Shown: positions 1 to 8,721 of the stretch, piece after piece
Layout: each line of letters begins with the position of its first letter
Numbering within the stretch: the stretch's first letter is position 1
From: Denitromonas sp.
Lineage (GTDB): Bacteria; Pseudomonadota; Gammaproteobacteria; Burkholderiales; Rhodocyclaceae
Reading direction: 5' to 3'
DNA: 64,000 bases
Assembly (NCBI RefSeq): GCF_034676725.1
Contig: NZ_JAUCBR010000004.1
Location: forward strand, 821,501 to 885,500
Position numbers and translations under genes: made by a program
The notes under the pieces: model-generated
The model's database searches: none
Seen by the model: only the letters and a program-made list of their open reading frames with translations
Told to the model about the DNA's origin: nothing

Positions 1-54
1 GCCTACCTCAAATCGCTCGATCGCAGCTACCCGGCGCTCGCCGCCGACCAATGA
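1..54 (+). CDS. 3' end of an unidentified gene
   Basis: The frame is open from the first base to a TGA at 52-54 and encodes the tail AYLKSLDRSYPALAADQ. It reads in the same direction as the cytochrome gene that begins 16 bases later, so it is probably the preceding gene of the same operon. Tails of this kind occur on c-type cytochromes and other redox proteins, but 17 residues cannot identify the family. Confidence 0.5.
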   Translation, partial: AYLKSLDRSYPALAADQ

Positions 55-70
55 CGGAGCGCTCCCGGTC

Positions 71-664
71 ATGAACAGCCCCGACCTCCTGCCGCAACAG
101 CGGCGCGAAAACCCCGACCCGCAAGAACGCAGCACGCCTGTGCCGCGCCTGGTTCTGATCCTGGCGCTGGTGCTGGTGACCTTCGGCGTCGACTACATCT
201 CCCATGCCGATGTGAACAGCCCCTCTGCCTGGGGCGACGCGCGCACCCGCGCCGAACTGGTCGGCGACCGCCCGGCCGCCGGACAGGGCGTCGACGGCGG
301 CGCCATCTACGCGGCCATGTGCGCCGGCTGCCACCAGGCCACCGGCCAGGGTCTGCCCGGCGTTTTCCCGCCCCTGGCCGGCTCCGAGTGGGTGGTCGGC
401 AAGGCCGGCACCGCCGCCGCCATCGTGCTGCATGGCATCTCGGGGCCGATTCAGGTCAAGGGCCAGGACTTCAATGGCACCATGCCGGCCTTCGCCGGCT
501 CGCTCGACGACGCCGAGATTGCCGCCGTGCTGAGCCATGTGCGCCGCCAGTGGGGCAATGCCGCCGCCCCGGTCACGCCCGAAGCCGTTGCCGACACCCG
601 CGCCCATCATGCCGATCGCACAACGCCCTTCAGCGGCGGCGACGAACTGGCAAAACTGCCCTGA
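71..664 (+). CDS. Membrane-anchored c-type cytochrome (class I)
   Basis: A 197-residue monohaem cytochrome c. An N-terminal hydrophobic segment (about residues 26-42) acts as a membrane anchor or uncleaved signal, placing the haem domain in the periplasm. The haem-binding motif CAGCH lies near residue 84, and a conserved TMPAF near residue 137 supplies the likely axial methionine. A GGAG at 56-59 supports the ATG at 71. It heads a run with a truncated globin, a SCO protein and an opposing NsrR gene, so a role as electron donor in denitrification or NO-related respiration is plausible. That role is inferred from context; the cytochrome fold itself is clear. Confidence 0.85.
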   Translation: MNSPDLLPQQRRENPDPQERSTPVPRLVLILALVLVTFGVDYISHADVNSPSAWGDARTRAELVGDRPAAGQGVDGGAIYAAMCAGCHQATGQGLPGVFPPLAGSEWVVGKAGTAAAIVLHGISGPIQVKGQDFNGTMPAFAGSLDDAEIAAVLSHVRRQWGNAAAPVTPEAVADTRAHHADRTTPFSGGDELAKLP

Positions 665-671
665 GCCCCTC

Positions 672-1091
672 ATGACCGATCCCCACACCACCGTCACCCG
701 CCAGCAGTTGCACGACCTGGTGCACACCTTTTACGCCGACGTGCGCGCCGACGCGGCGCTTGGCCCCATCTTCGATGCCGCCATTGGCGAGCACTGGACG
801 CACCACCTCGAGCGCATGGTCGACTTCTGGTGTCATGTCATGCTCGACACCCGCGGCTTCAGTGGCAACGTGTTCGGCAAGCACATGGCGCTCAAGGGCG
901 TCGAGCCGGCACATTTCGAGCACTGGATGACGCACTGGCACCATCACACCCGCCACTTCGCGCCGGACGACCGCCAGCGCCTGCGCCAGGCGGCACAGAC
1001 CATCGGCCGCAGCCTGTTCCTCGGTTTCTTCAACCGCTCGGCCGCCTTCATTGCCGGCGACGACGGCCGCGTGGTGGTCGCCACGTCATGA
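672..1091 (+). CDS. Group III truncated hemoglobin
   Basis: A 139-residue TrHb3 globin. The helix B signature FYADVRADAALGPIF (residues 20-34) carries the B10 tyrosine, and H71 or H81 in the FGKHMALKGVEPAHF stretch is the likely proximal haem ligand; the length is normal for the family. Group III globins are linked to NO and peroxynitrite handling or microaerobic oxygen delivery. The start at 672 lies 7 bases after the cytochrome stop and the end overlaps the SCO start by 4 bases (ATGA), so the genes are translationally coupled. A longer upstream frame exists but would read through the cytochrome gene. Confidence 0.88.
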   Translation: MTDPHTTVTRQQLHDLVHTFYADVRADAALGPIFDAAIGEHWTHHLERMVDFWCHVMLDTRGFSGNVFGKHMALKGVEPAHFEHWMTHWHHHTRHFAPDDRQRLRQAAQTIGRSLFLGFFNRSAAFIAGDDGRVVVATS

Positions 1092-1726
1092 GCCGGCGCG
1101 CACTGGCCTCGACCCTGCTCGCCGTCGCGGCCTTGTCGCTGATGCTGGTCGCGCTGAGCGCCCAGCTGACCGACGGCTTCACGCGCTGGACCTTCGAAGC
1201 CCTGCGCCGCGACGCCGCCGACGCCAGCCACCTCCTCGCACCGGCGGTGCCCCTGCGCACGGCACACGGCGAGACCACGACCCCCTGGCCAAACAACGCT
1301 GGCACGGTGTATCTGGTCGACTTCATCTACACCCAGTGCCCGACCATCTGCCAGGCACTGGGCAGCGAATACACCCGACTGCAGCACCAGCTGCGTGAGC
1401 GCTTCGGCGCGCACAGCCCGGTGCGCCTGGTGTCGGTGGCCTTCGACCGCGAACACGACACCCCGATCGAGCTGCAGCACTATGCACAGCGCCACCGCGC
1501 CGACGATGCTCAGTGGCTGATCGGCACCCCGGCCAGCGCCGCAGCCGCTGACACGCTGCTGCAGGCGCTCGGCGTGGTGGCGGTGCCGGACGGCCTCGGC
1601 GGCTTCGTGCACAACGGCGCCATCCACCTCATCGACAGCCAGGGCACGGTGCGCGGCATCTACGATCTCGACCAGTGGCCGCAAGCGCTCGAACGGGCGC
1701 TGCAGCTCGGCGGTGCACCGGCATGA
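1088..1726 (+). CDS. SCO1/SenC family copper chaperone
   Basis: A 212-residue thioredoxin-fold protein with an N-terminal hydrophobic segment (about residues 7-26) that exports or anchors it in the periplasm. The copper site is complete: CPTIC gives C84 and C88, and H175 lies in GGFVHNG. SCO proteins deliver copper to the CuA site of cytochrome oxidases or act as thiol-disulfide reductases; in a cluster with a cytochrome c and globin the target could be an oxidase or a copper enzyme of denitrification encoded outside the window. The start is fixed by the 4-base overlap with the globin stop. The family is sure, the target is not. Confidence 0.88.
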   Translation: MSRRALASTLLAVAALSLMLVALSAQLTDGFTRWTFEALRRDAADASHLLAPAVPLRTAHGETTTPWPNNAGTVYLVDFIYTQCPTICQALGSEYTRLQHQLRERFGAHSPVRLVSVAFDREHDTPIELQHYAQRHRADDAQWLIGTPASAAAADTLLQALGVVAVPDGLGGFVHNGAIHLIDSQGTVRGIYDLDQWPQALERALQLGGAPA

Positions 1727-2316
1727 TGCCCCTCCGATCATGGTCACTGGCGCTGGCCGCGCTGCCGCTGCTGCTGTGGATCACGCCGCTGCGCCAGCTG
1801 CTCGAGAGCCGCATGCTGCCGCACATGCTGGTCGAACTGCCGCTGCTGTTCATCGCCGGCTGGGCGCTGGCCCGGGCACTCGGCCCGCGCGCCCGGCTGC
1901 CGGCCGCCATCGACGCGCACGGCCTGCTCGGACTGGTTTGGGTGAGCGCGGTGTCGGCGCTGTGGATGATCCCGTCGATGCTCGATCTGAGCCTGCTCGA
2001 TGCCCGCCTGCAGTGGGCCAAGTACCTGGCCTGGTGGCTGGCAGGCGGGGTCGGGCGGGGCAGCCTGTCGCGCGCCGGGCCGGTAGTCGGCGTCTTCTTT
2101 CTGGGCAACATTGCCTGGATGCTGGCCACCGCCGGGCTGTTGTACCAGGAGGCGCCGCAGCGCCTGTGCGTGAGTTATCTGCTTGATGAACAGGTCGTCA
2201 CCGGCCAGGGGCTGATCGTGCTGGCCGTACTCATCGGCGCACTGGCCGTGCGCCGCCTGCTGGCGCCGATCAGTCCCGCGGGGGCTTGCCACCCGGCGCC
2301 GACGTCAGCGGAATAA
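1723..2316 (+). CDS. Small multi-pass membrane protein of unknown function
   Basis: A 197-residue, very hydrophobic protein with about five predicted membrane helices and an extracytoplasmic stretch LYQEAPQRLCVSYLLDEQ near residue 145. The ATG at 1723 overlaps the SCO stop (ATGA), and a second ATG follows directly at 1726. Its place after cytochrome, globin and SCO genes suggests a role in respiratory-complex assembly or NO metabolism, but I do not recognise the family. The 3' end overlaps the convergent NsrR-like gene by 47 bases. Confidence 0.7.
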   Translation: MMPLRSWSLALAALPLLLWITPLRQLLESRMLPHMLVELPLLFIAGWALARALGPRARLPAAIDAHGLLGLVWVSAVSALWMIPSMLDLSLLDARLQWAKYLAWWLAGGVGRGSLSRAGPVVGVFFLGNIAWMLATAGLLYQEAPQRLCVSYLLDEQVVTGQGLIVLAVLIGALAVRRLLAPISPAGACHPAPTSAE

Positions 2317-2773
2317 TGCGCCGCGGAGGCGCCGCGATGCCGAGCAGCTCGGAGGCCACGGTCGGTGCCGACACCGCATCGAGCAGGGTCATGCGGTCGA
2401 GCTCGAGCATGAAGGCGTCGAGTGCCCTGCGCAGCCCGCGGGTGAGGTTGCACGCCGGCGAGATGGCACAGCAGGTTTCCTTGCCCGGCTCGAAGCACTC
2501 GACCAGCGCAAAATCGTTTTCCGCCAGCCGCACCACCATGCCCACCGAGATGGTCGACGGGTCGCGCGCCAGGCGCACGCCGCCGCTGCGCCCGCGCACG
2601 GTATCGAGCAAGCCCGCGCCGGCCATCTGGTGAACGATCTTCATCAGATGGTTGCGCGAGATGTCGTAGGCCGTGGCGATGTTCTCGATGGTCGCCAGCT
2701 CGCCGCTTTCGTAGCGGAGGCTGAGATACATGAGGACGCGCAAGGTGTAATCGGTATAGGCGGTCAGTCGCAT
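2270..2773 (-). CDS. nsrR: Rrf2-family NO-sensing repressor, NsrR-like
   Basis: A 167-residue Rrf2 protein: an N-terminal winged helix (MRLTAYTDYTLRVLMYL onward, recognition helix around ISRNHLMKIVHQM at residues 38-50) followed by an Fe-S segment with C93, C101, C102 and C108 in the pattern ECFEPGKETCCAISPACNL. This spacing matches NsrR, which loses DNA binding when NO attacks its cluster. The start at 2773 is chosen because family members begin MRLT; 30 upstream residues in the same frame look non-coding. It is convergent with the cytochrome-globin-SCO unit and is its probable regulator, although no operator was confirmed by eye. Confidence 0.85.
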   Translation of the reverse strand: MRLTAYTDYTLRVLMYLSLRYESGELATIENIATAYDISRNHLMKIVHQMAGAGLLDTVRGRSGGVRLARDPSTISVGMVVRLAENDFALVECFEPGKETCCAISPACNLTRGLRRALDAFMLELDRMTLLDAVSAPTVASELLGIAAPPRRIIPLTSAPGGKPPRD

Positions 2774-2883
2774 CGGCAGCGCACGGGAGTCAGGGCAGCC
2801 CGAGCATAGTCGCTTGCCCGGTGGCGGGCAATCGACGCCGCCGCCCGCGCTCCGCCACGCCATGGCAGGGACGACAACGCCGC

Positions 2884-2899
2884 TACGCCAAAATACGCA
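2884..2899. promoter_or_regulatory. Paired TACGC motifs upstream of the transporter-kinase gene
   Basis: TACGCC (2884-2889) and TACGCA (2894-2899) are spaced by one helical turn, 37 bases before the GTG start. The same hexamer recurs four times before urtA at 7326-7362. A shared response-regulator operator is inferred; no known consensus is claimed. Confidence 0.4.
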
Positions 2900-2935
2900 T
2901 GCGCCGCCGGCCCCTCGGCCGGTATCCTAGGCAGC

Positions 2936-5900
2936 GTGCCAAAGCTCGCCCCTGCCTCCTCGATGCCCCCCGCCGCTGCCCCCGGTCGCGCACCGGCGCA
3001 GCGCGTCATCAAGGTGCGGCGCGACTACAACAGCTGGGTGGCGCGCGAGACGCTGGAAGACTACGCGCTGCGCTTCACCCCGCACAGCTTCCGCAAATGG
3101 TCGGAAATGCGGGTGGCCAACACCGCCTTCGGTGCCTCGGCCTTTCTGGTGCTCGAAGCGGTCGGCGGGGCCCTGCTGCTCAGCTACGGGTTCTGGAACG
3201 CGTTCTGGGCGATCCTCGCCACCGGCCTGATCATCTTCCTCGCCGGCATCCCGATCAGCCAGTACGCCGCGCGCTATGGGCTGGACATGGACCTGCTGAC
3301 CCGCGGCGCGGGCTTCGGCTACCTGGGCTCGACCATCACCTCGCTGATCTACGCCAGCTTCACCTTCATCTTCTTCGCCCTCGAGGCGGCGATCATGGCC
3401 TATGCGCTGGAGCTGGCGCTGGACATCCCGCCGGCCTGGGGCTACCTGATCTGCGCACTGGTGGTGATCCCGCTGGTCACCCACGGCGTCACCGTCATCA
3501 GCTGGCTGCAGGTGCTCACCCAGCCGCTGTGGATCGTGCTGCTGGTGGTGCCCTTTGTCTATGTGCTGCGCGAGAATCCCGGCGTGCTGGCCGGGCTGGT
3601 GGCCTACCCCGGCACCGATGGCCAGCACGGCCACTTCGACCTGCTCGGCTTCGGCGCCGCGCTGACCGTCGGCATCGCGCTGATCACGCAGATGGGCGAG
3701 CAGGTCGACTACCTGCGCTTCATGCCCGAGCGCACCGCCCGCAACCGCCGCCGGTGGACGCTGGCCGTACTCATCGGCGGGCCCGGCTGGGTGGTGCCGG
3801 GCGTCATCAAGATGCTCGGTGGCGCGATGCTGGCCTACCTGGCAATCAGCCATTCCGTGCCGCCGGAGCGCGCGCTCGACCCCAACCAGATGTATCTGGT
3901 GGCCTATGAATACGTTTTTTCCGACCACCGCTGGGCGGTGGCCGCCACCCTGGCGCTGGTGGTGGTGTCGCAGCTCAAGATCAACGTCACCAACGCCTAC
4001 GCCGGTTCGCTGGCGTGGTCCAACTTCTTCGCGCGGCTCACCCACAGCCATCCGGGCCGGGTGGTGTGGGTGGTGTTCAACACCGGCATCGCGCTGGCGC
4101 TGATGGAGCTCGATGTGTTCCAGGCATTGGGCCGCGTGCTCGGGCTGTACTCCAACATCGCCATCTCCTGGCTGATGGTGGTGGTGGCCGATCTGGTCAT
4201 CAACAAGCCGCTGGGCCTGTCGCCGCCGGGCATCGAGTTCAAGCGCGCCCACCTCTACGACATCAACCCGGTCGGCGTCGGTGCCATGCTGCTCGCCTCG
4301 GTGCTGTCGGTGGCGGCCTACTTCGGGCTGTTCGGCGCGGGCGCGCAGGCCTTCTCGGCACTGATCGCGCTGGTCACCGCGCTGATCGCCTCGCCGCTGA
4401 TCGCCTGGGCCACCGGCGGGCGCTACTACATCGCCCGCACGCCCGACAGCTTCGATGCGCACACCTGCCGCTGCGTGATCTGCGAGCGCGAGTACGAAGC
4501 CGACGACATCTCGCGCTGCCCGGCCTACGGTGGCCCGATCTGCTCGCTGTGCTGCTCGCTCGACGCGCGCTGCCACGACCAATGCAAGCCCCACGCCCGC
4601 CTGTCGGCGCAGTGGACCGCCGCCATGCAACGCCTCCTGCCCGAGCGGCTGTGGCCCTACCTCGACAGCGGCCTGGGCCACTACCTGATGCTGATGGCGG
4701 TGATCCTGCCCTTCCTCGCCCTGCTGCTGGGCATGCTCTACTACCAGGAGCTGCGGACGCCGGGCGAGGCCGCCGCGGCCATCGGCCCGGCGCTGGGCGC
4801 CGCCTTGCTCAAGGTGTTTGCCGCGCTGGTGCTGGTCAGCGCCGTGGTCGCCTGGTGGCTGGTTCTCACCCACAAGAGCCGGCAGGTGGCGCAGGAAGAG
4901 TCCAACCGCCAGACCGCGCTGCTGATGCAGGAAATCGAGGACCACCGCCGCACCGACGACGCGCTGCAGCAGGCCAAGCAGCTGGCCGAGCTGGCCAACC
5001 AGGCCAAGAGCCGCTACATCACCGCCATCAGCCACGAGCTGCGCACCCCGCTCAACTCGATCCTCGGCTATGCGCAGATCCTCGACGGCGACGAGGCCAT
5101 TCCGCCGCAGCGCCGCCAGGCGATCAGCGTCATCCGCAGGAGCGGCGACCACCTGCTGTCGCTGATCGAAGGCACGCTCGACATCGCCCGCATCGAGGGC
5201 GGCAAGCTCACGCTGGAGCCACAGCCCATCGACTTCCCCGCCTTCCTCAACCAGATCGTGCGCATGTTCGAGCTGCAGGCCACACGCAAGGACCTGAGCT
5301 TCGACTACCAGCCGCAGGGCAGCTTGCCCGCCGTGGTGCGCGCCGACGAGAAGCGCCTGCGCCAGATCCTGATCAACCTGCTCGGCAACGCGGTGAAATT
5401 CACCGATCGCGGCGGCGTGCGCTTTGGCGTGCACTACGCCCGCGAGATGGGCACCTTCACCATCGAAGACACCGGCCCGGGCATCGCCGAGGACGACATC
5501 GAGCGCGTGTTCGAGCCCTTCGGCCGCGGCAACACCGCCAGCAAGGCCGGCGGCGCCGGGCTGGGGCTGACCATCAGCCGCATGTTTGCCGACGTGATGG
5601 GCGGCGAGCTCAAGCTCGATCGCAGCCTTGCCTGCGGCACCCGCTTCATCGTGCGGCTGTTTCTGCCGCAGATGCACGGCGCCCAAGCGGCCATGCCGCA
5701 GCCACCGCGCCAGCGCACCGGCTACGAAGGCCCGCGCAAACGCATCCTGATCGTGGACAACGAGCGCGACGACCGCGAAATGCTCGCCGGCATCCTCGAG
5801 TTTCTCGGCTTCAAGGTCACCCAGGCCGCCTCCGGGCTGGAGTGTCTCAAGCTGCTAGAAGCCTTCCAACCCGACCTCATCTTCATGGACCTGGCCATGC

Positions 5901-6343
5901 CCGGCATCGACGGCTGGGAGACCATCCGCCGCATCCGCCAGGGCAAAGCGCGCGAGGTGAACATCGCCGTGCTCTCGGCCAATGCCTTCGACAAGGGCCT
6001 GGACAACGATGTCGGCCTGCCCCCAGAGGACTTCATCCTCAAGCCCTTCAAGATGGACGCCCTGCTCGACTGGATCGGCCAGCGCCTCGGCCTGACCTGG
6101 ACCCACAAGACCGAAACGCCGCCGCCCGCGCCGGGCACCCTGGTCATGCCGCCCGACGACGCGCTCGACGCCCTGGCCGACGCGGTCGAGATGGGCTATG
6201 TGCGCGGCATTCTCGCCCAGCTCGACGCCATCGAAGCGCTCGACGCGCGCTATGCCCCCTTCGCCGAGCGCGTGCGCCAGATGGCCACCGCCTTCGCGTT
6301 CGATGCGATCATGCATCTTATTTCGCAAGATGCCGATGTCTGA
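2936..6343 (+). CDS. NCS1 permease - histidine kinase - receiver fusion sensor
   Basis: An 1135-residue protein. Residues about 30-480 are a complete NCS1-type (cytosine/purine/allantoin permease) transporter with many membrane helices. Residues 511-550 hold nine cysteines in short CxC, CxxC and CC patterns, resembling a zinc-binding element. Two further helices (about 580-650) lead to a coiled coil, a HisKA domain with H700 in ISHELRTPLNS, an HATPase domain (NLLGNAVKF, DTGPGI, GGAGLGL) and a receiver with D985 in FMDLAMPG. The start is GTG; an ATG at 2963 is an alternative. The gene overlaps a LuxR-type regulator and precedes urtA, so it probably senses urea or a related nitrogen compound through its transporter domain. 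The ligand is inferred. Confidence 0.88.
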   Translation: MPKLAPASSMPPAAAPGRAPAQRVIKVRRDYNSWVARETLEDYALRFTPHSFRKWSEMRVANTAFGASAFLVLEAVGGALLLSYGFWNAFWAILATGLIIFLAGIPISQYAARYGLDMDLLTRGAGFGYLGSTITSLIYASFTFIFFALEAAIMAYALELALDIPPAWGYLICALVVIPLVTHGVTVISWLQVLTQPLWIVLLVVPFVYVLRENPGVLAGLVAYPGTDGQHGHFDLLGFGAALTVGIALITQMGEQVDYLRFMPERTARNRRRWTLAVLIGGPGWVVPGVIKMLGGAMLAYLAISHSVPPERALDPNQMYLVAYEYVFSDHRWAVAATLALVVVSQLKINVTNAYAGSLAWSNFFARLTHSHPGRVVWVVFNTGIALALMELDVFQALGRVLGLYSNIAISWLMVVVADLVINKPLGLSPPGIEFKRAHLYDINPVGVGAMLLASVLSVAAYFGLFGAGAQAFSALIALVTALIASPLIAWATGGRYYIARTPDSFDAHTCRCVICEREYEADDISRCPAYGGPICSLCCSLDARCHDQCKPHARLSAQWTAAMQRLLPERLWPYLDSGLGHYLMLMAVILPFLALLLGMLYYQELRTPGEAAAAIGPALGAALLKVFAALVLVSAVVAWWLVLTHKSRQVAQEESNRQTALLMQEIEDHRRTDDALQQAKQLAELANQAKSRYITAISHELRTPLNSILGYAQILDGDEAIPPQRRQAISVIRRSGDHLLSLIEGTLDIARIEGGKLTLEPQPIDFPAFLNQIVRMFELQATRKDLSFDYQPQGSLPAVVRADEKRLRQILINLLGNAVKFTDRGGVRFGVHYAREMGTFTIEDTGPGIAEDDIERVFEPFGRGNTASKAGGAGLGLTISRMFADVMGGELKLDRSLACGTRFIVRLFLPQMHGAQAAMPQPPRQRTGYEGPRKRILIVDNERDDREMLAGILEFLGFKVTQAASGLECLKLLEAFQPDLIFMDLAMPGIDGWETIRRIRQGKAREVNIAVLSANAFDKGLDNDVGLPPEDFILKPFKMDALLDWIGQRLGLTWTHKTETPPPAPGTLVMPPDDALDALADAVEMGYVRGILAQLDAIEALDARYAPFAERVRQMATAFAFDAIMHLISQDADV

Positions 6344-7262
6344 ACCCGCCGCACCGCGCGTCGTCCTGATCGTCGACGACATCCCCGACAACCTCGCCCT
6401 GCTGCATGACGCGCTCGACGAGGCCGGCTACGCCGTGCTGGTCGCCACCGACGGCGCCTCGGCGCTGACCCGCGCCGCCCGCCAACAGCCCGATGTGATC
6501 CTGCTCGACGCGCTGATGCCGGGCATGGACGGCTTCGAGGTGGCGCGCCGGCTCAAGGCCGACTTCGGCACCGCCCACATCCCCATCGTCTTCATGACCG
6601 GGCTCACCGAGACCGAGCATGTCGTCGCCGCCTTCGACGCCGGCGGCATCGACTATGTGACCAAACCCATCCGCCCGCCCGAAGTGCTGGCACGCATCGC
6701 CGCCCACATGCAGGGCGCCCGGCAGATATCGCTGGCGCGCAACGCGCTCGACGCCAGCGGCCAGGCCACCGTGGCGGTGCACCTGCCCAGCGGCAACGTG
6801 GTCTGGCAAACCCCGCTGGCCCGCCGCCTGCTGACGGATTTTCTGGCGACCGACGGCGAACGCGCGCCCCAGGCGCTGCTGCACTGGCTGGCCTCCGCCG
6901 CCACGGCACGCAGCGAGGGCCAGACGGCCCTGCCGCTGTCGCTGGCCGTCGGCGAACGCCGGCTCACCTTCAGCCTGCATGAGCACACGCCCGACGGCGA
7001 ATGGCTGCTCGGCCTGCGCGAAGAGTCCGACCGCAGCAGCATCGACGCCCTCATGCCGGCCTTCGGTCTCACCGCCCGCGAGGCCGAGGTGCTGTACTGG
7101 GTCAGCAAGGGCAAGACCAACCGTGACGTCGGCGACATCCTCGGCCTGTCGCCGCGCACCGTGCACAAACACCTCGAACACATCTTCGCCAAGCTCGGCG
7201 TCGAAACCCGCACCGCGGCCGCGACCCTGGCCATGAACAAGCTGCGCGCCAACGGCGACTGA
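6330..7262 (+). CDS. LuxR/FixJ-type response regulator
   Basis: A 310-residue regulator: receiver domain at about 9-125 with acidic residues VDD, phosphoacceptor D60 in ILLDALMPG and lysine in VTKPIRP; a middle region (about 140-235) that may be a degenerate PAS-like linker; and a LuxR helix-turn-helix at about 243-305 (LTAREAEVLYWVSKGKTNRD). It overlaps the kinase gene by 14 bases (8 if the ATG at 6336 is used), so the two form a coupled pair. The next gene is urtA, whose promoter has four phased TACGC motifs, making urtA the probable target. A plain activator of other genes cannot be excluded. Confidence 0.88.
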   Translation: MPMSEPAAPRVVLIVDDIPDNLALLHDALDEAGYAVLVATDGASALTRAARQQPDVILLDALMPGMDGFEVARRLKADFGTAHIPIVFMTGLTETEHVVAAFDAGGIDYVTKPIRPPEVLARIAAHMQGARQISLARNALDASGQATVAVHLPSGNVVWQTPLARRLLTDFLATDGERAPQALLHWLASAATARSEGQTALPLSLAVGERRLTFSLHEHTPDGEWLLGLREESDRSSIDALMPAFGLTAREAEVLYWVSKGKTNRDVGDILGLSPRTVHKHLEHIFAKLGVETRTAAATLAMNKLRANGD

Positions 7263-7325
7263 GTCCATCGGTCGCCGCATCGCAGCCCCGATGCAGCACC
7301 TCTTCTGCCGCAACGCCGCATTCCC

Positions 7326-7362
7326 TACGCACCGCGTACGCCATCTTGCGTATAGGTACGCA
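7326..7362. promoter_or_regulatory. Phased TACGC repeat array in the urtA promoter region
   Basis: Four copies of one hexamer lie 10-11 bases apart: TACGCA 7326-7331, TACGCC 7337-7342, inverted TGCGTA 7347-7352 and TACGCA 7357-7362. The array sits 89-125 bases before the urtA start, a typical activator position. Two copies also precede the transporter-kinase gene. Binding by the adjacent LuxR-type regulator is inferred. Confidence 0.45.
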
Positions 7363-7450
7363 CGCCCCCGCTCCCTAAGCTAGTCATCGTGCAATGCAAC
7401 ACCGCCGGCCCCGCCGGTGGTTCGATTTGACCTGACTGGGAGTGCTGTTC

Positions 7451-8710
7451 ATGAAAACCCGCCGTTCCTTCATCAAGGCCCTGACCCTCTCTGCCTCGCT
7501 GGCGGCCATGGGTTCCGTCTCCACGCTGGCCCACGCGGCCGACACCATCAAGGTCGGCGTGCTGCACTCGCTGTCCGGCACCATGGCGATCTCCGAAACC
7601 GCGCTCAAAAACGTCGCGCTGATGGCCATCGACGAGATCAACGCCGCCGGCGGCGTGCTCGGCAAGAAGCTCGAGCCGGTGGTGGTTGACCCGGCCTCGA
7701 ACTGGCCGCTGTTCGCCGAGAAGGCCCGCCAGCTGCTGAGCCAGGACAAGGTGGCCGTGACCTTCGGCTGCTGGACCTCGGTGTCGCGCAAGTCGGTCAA
7801 CCCGGTGTTCAAGGAACTCAACGGCCTGCTCTTCTACCCGGTGCAGTACGAAGGTGAGGAGCTGGAGAAGAACGTGTTCTACACCGGCGCCGCGCCCAAC
7901 CAGCAGGCGATTCCGGCGGTCGAGTATCTGATGAGCAAGGATGGCGGCGAGGCCAAGCGCTTTGTGCTGCTGGGCACCGACTATGTGTACCCGCGCACCA
8001 CCAACAAGATCCTGCGCGCCTTCCTGCACAGCAAGGGCGTGAAGGACGAGGACATCATGGAGGAGTACACCCCCTTCGGGCACGCCGACTACCAGACCAT
8101 CATCGCCAACATCAAGAAATTCGCCGGCGAGGGCAAGAAGACGGCCGTGGTATCGACCATCAACGGCGACTCCAACGTGCCCTTCTACAAGGAACTGGGT
8201 AACGCCGGCCTGAAAGCCACCGACGTGCCGGTGGTGGCCTTCTCGGTGGGTGAAGAAGAGCTGCGCGGCGTCGATGCCAAGCCGCTGGTCGGCCACCTGG
8301 CCGCCTGGAACTACTTCATGAGCGTGAAGAACCCGACCAACGCCGCCTTCATCAAGAAGTACCAGGACTGGGCCAAGAAGAACGGTGTGCCCAACGCCGA
8401 CACCGTGGTCACCAACGACCCGATGGAAGCGACCTATGTCGGCATCTACATGTGGAAGCAGGCCGTCGAACAGGCCAAGACCACCGATGTGGATGCGGTC
8501 ATCGCCGCGCTCGGCGGCCAGACCTTCAAGGCACCGAGCGGCTTCACGCTGACCATGGACAAGACCAACCACCACCTGCACAAGCCGGTGCTGATTGGCG
8601 AAGTGCGCGCCGACGGCCAGTTCTCCACCGTGTGGAAAACCAAGGAGCCGATCCGCGCCCAGCCGTGGAGCCCGTTCATCCCCGGCAACGAAGGCAAGCA
8701 GAACCTCTAA
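7451..8710 (+). CDS. urtA: Urea ABC transporter substrate-binding protein UrtA
   Basis: A 419-residue periplasmic binding protein of the branched-chain amino acid/urea class. The N-terminus MKTRRSFIKALTLSASLAA is a Tat-type signal (RRSFIK) ending near AHAA. The mature protein has UrtA hallmarks: IKVGVLHSLSGTMAISE, TFGCWTSVSRKSVNPVF, YPVQYEGEE and NDPMEATYVGIYMWKQAVE. GGGAG at 7438-7442 fixes the ATG at 7451. Its partners UrtBCDE follow in the usual order, but two GC-rich hairpins and a small palindromic element separate it from urtB, which would favour excess UrtA over the membrane components. Identification is firm. Confidence 0.95.
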   Translation: MKTRRSFIKALTLSASLAAMGSVSTLAHAADTIKVGVLHSLSGTMAISETALKNVALMAIDEINAAGGVLGKKLEPVVVDPASNWPLFAEKARQLLSQDKVAVTFGCWTSVSRKSVNPVFKELNGLLFYPVQYEGEELEKNVFYTGAAPNQQAIPAVEYLMSKDGGEAKRFVLLGTDYVYPRTTNKILRAFLHSKGVKDEDIMEEYTPFGHADYQTIIANIKKFAGEGKKTAVVSTINGDSNVPFYKELGNAGLKATDVPVVAFSVGEEELRGVDAKPLVGHLAAWNYFMSVKNPTNAAFIKKYQDWAKKNGVPNADTVVTNDPMEATYVGIYMWKQAVEQAKTTDVDAVIAALGGQTFKAPSGFTLTMDKTNHHLHKPVLIGEVRADGQFSTVWKTKEPIRAQPWSPFIPGNEGKQNL

Positions 8711-8721
8711 GCCCATCGCCA

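Noticed and set aside
2927..5686. 919-codon open frame on the minus strand
   Set aside because: It is antisense to the transporter-kinase gene, has low-complexity composition (His/Gln/Gly/Ala/Asp) typical of the complement of GC-rich coding DNA, and shows no family motif.
7263..7450. Sigma-54 promoter before urtA
   Set aside because: Searched by eye because ureD has one; no TGGC-N7/8-TTGC match was found, so urtA control more likely rests on the TACGC array.
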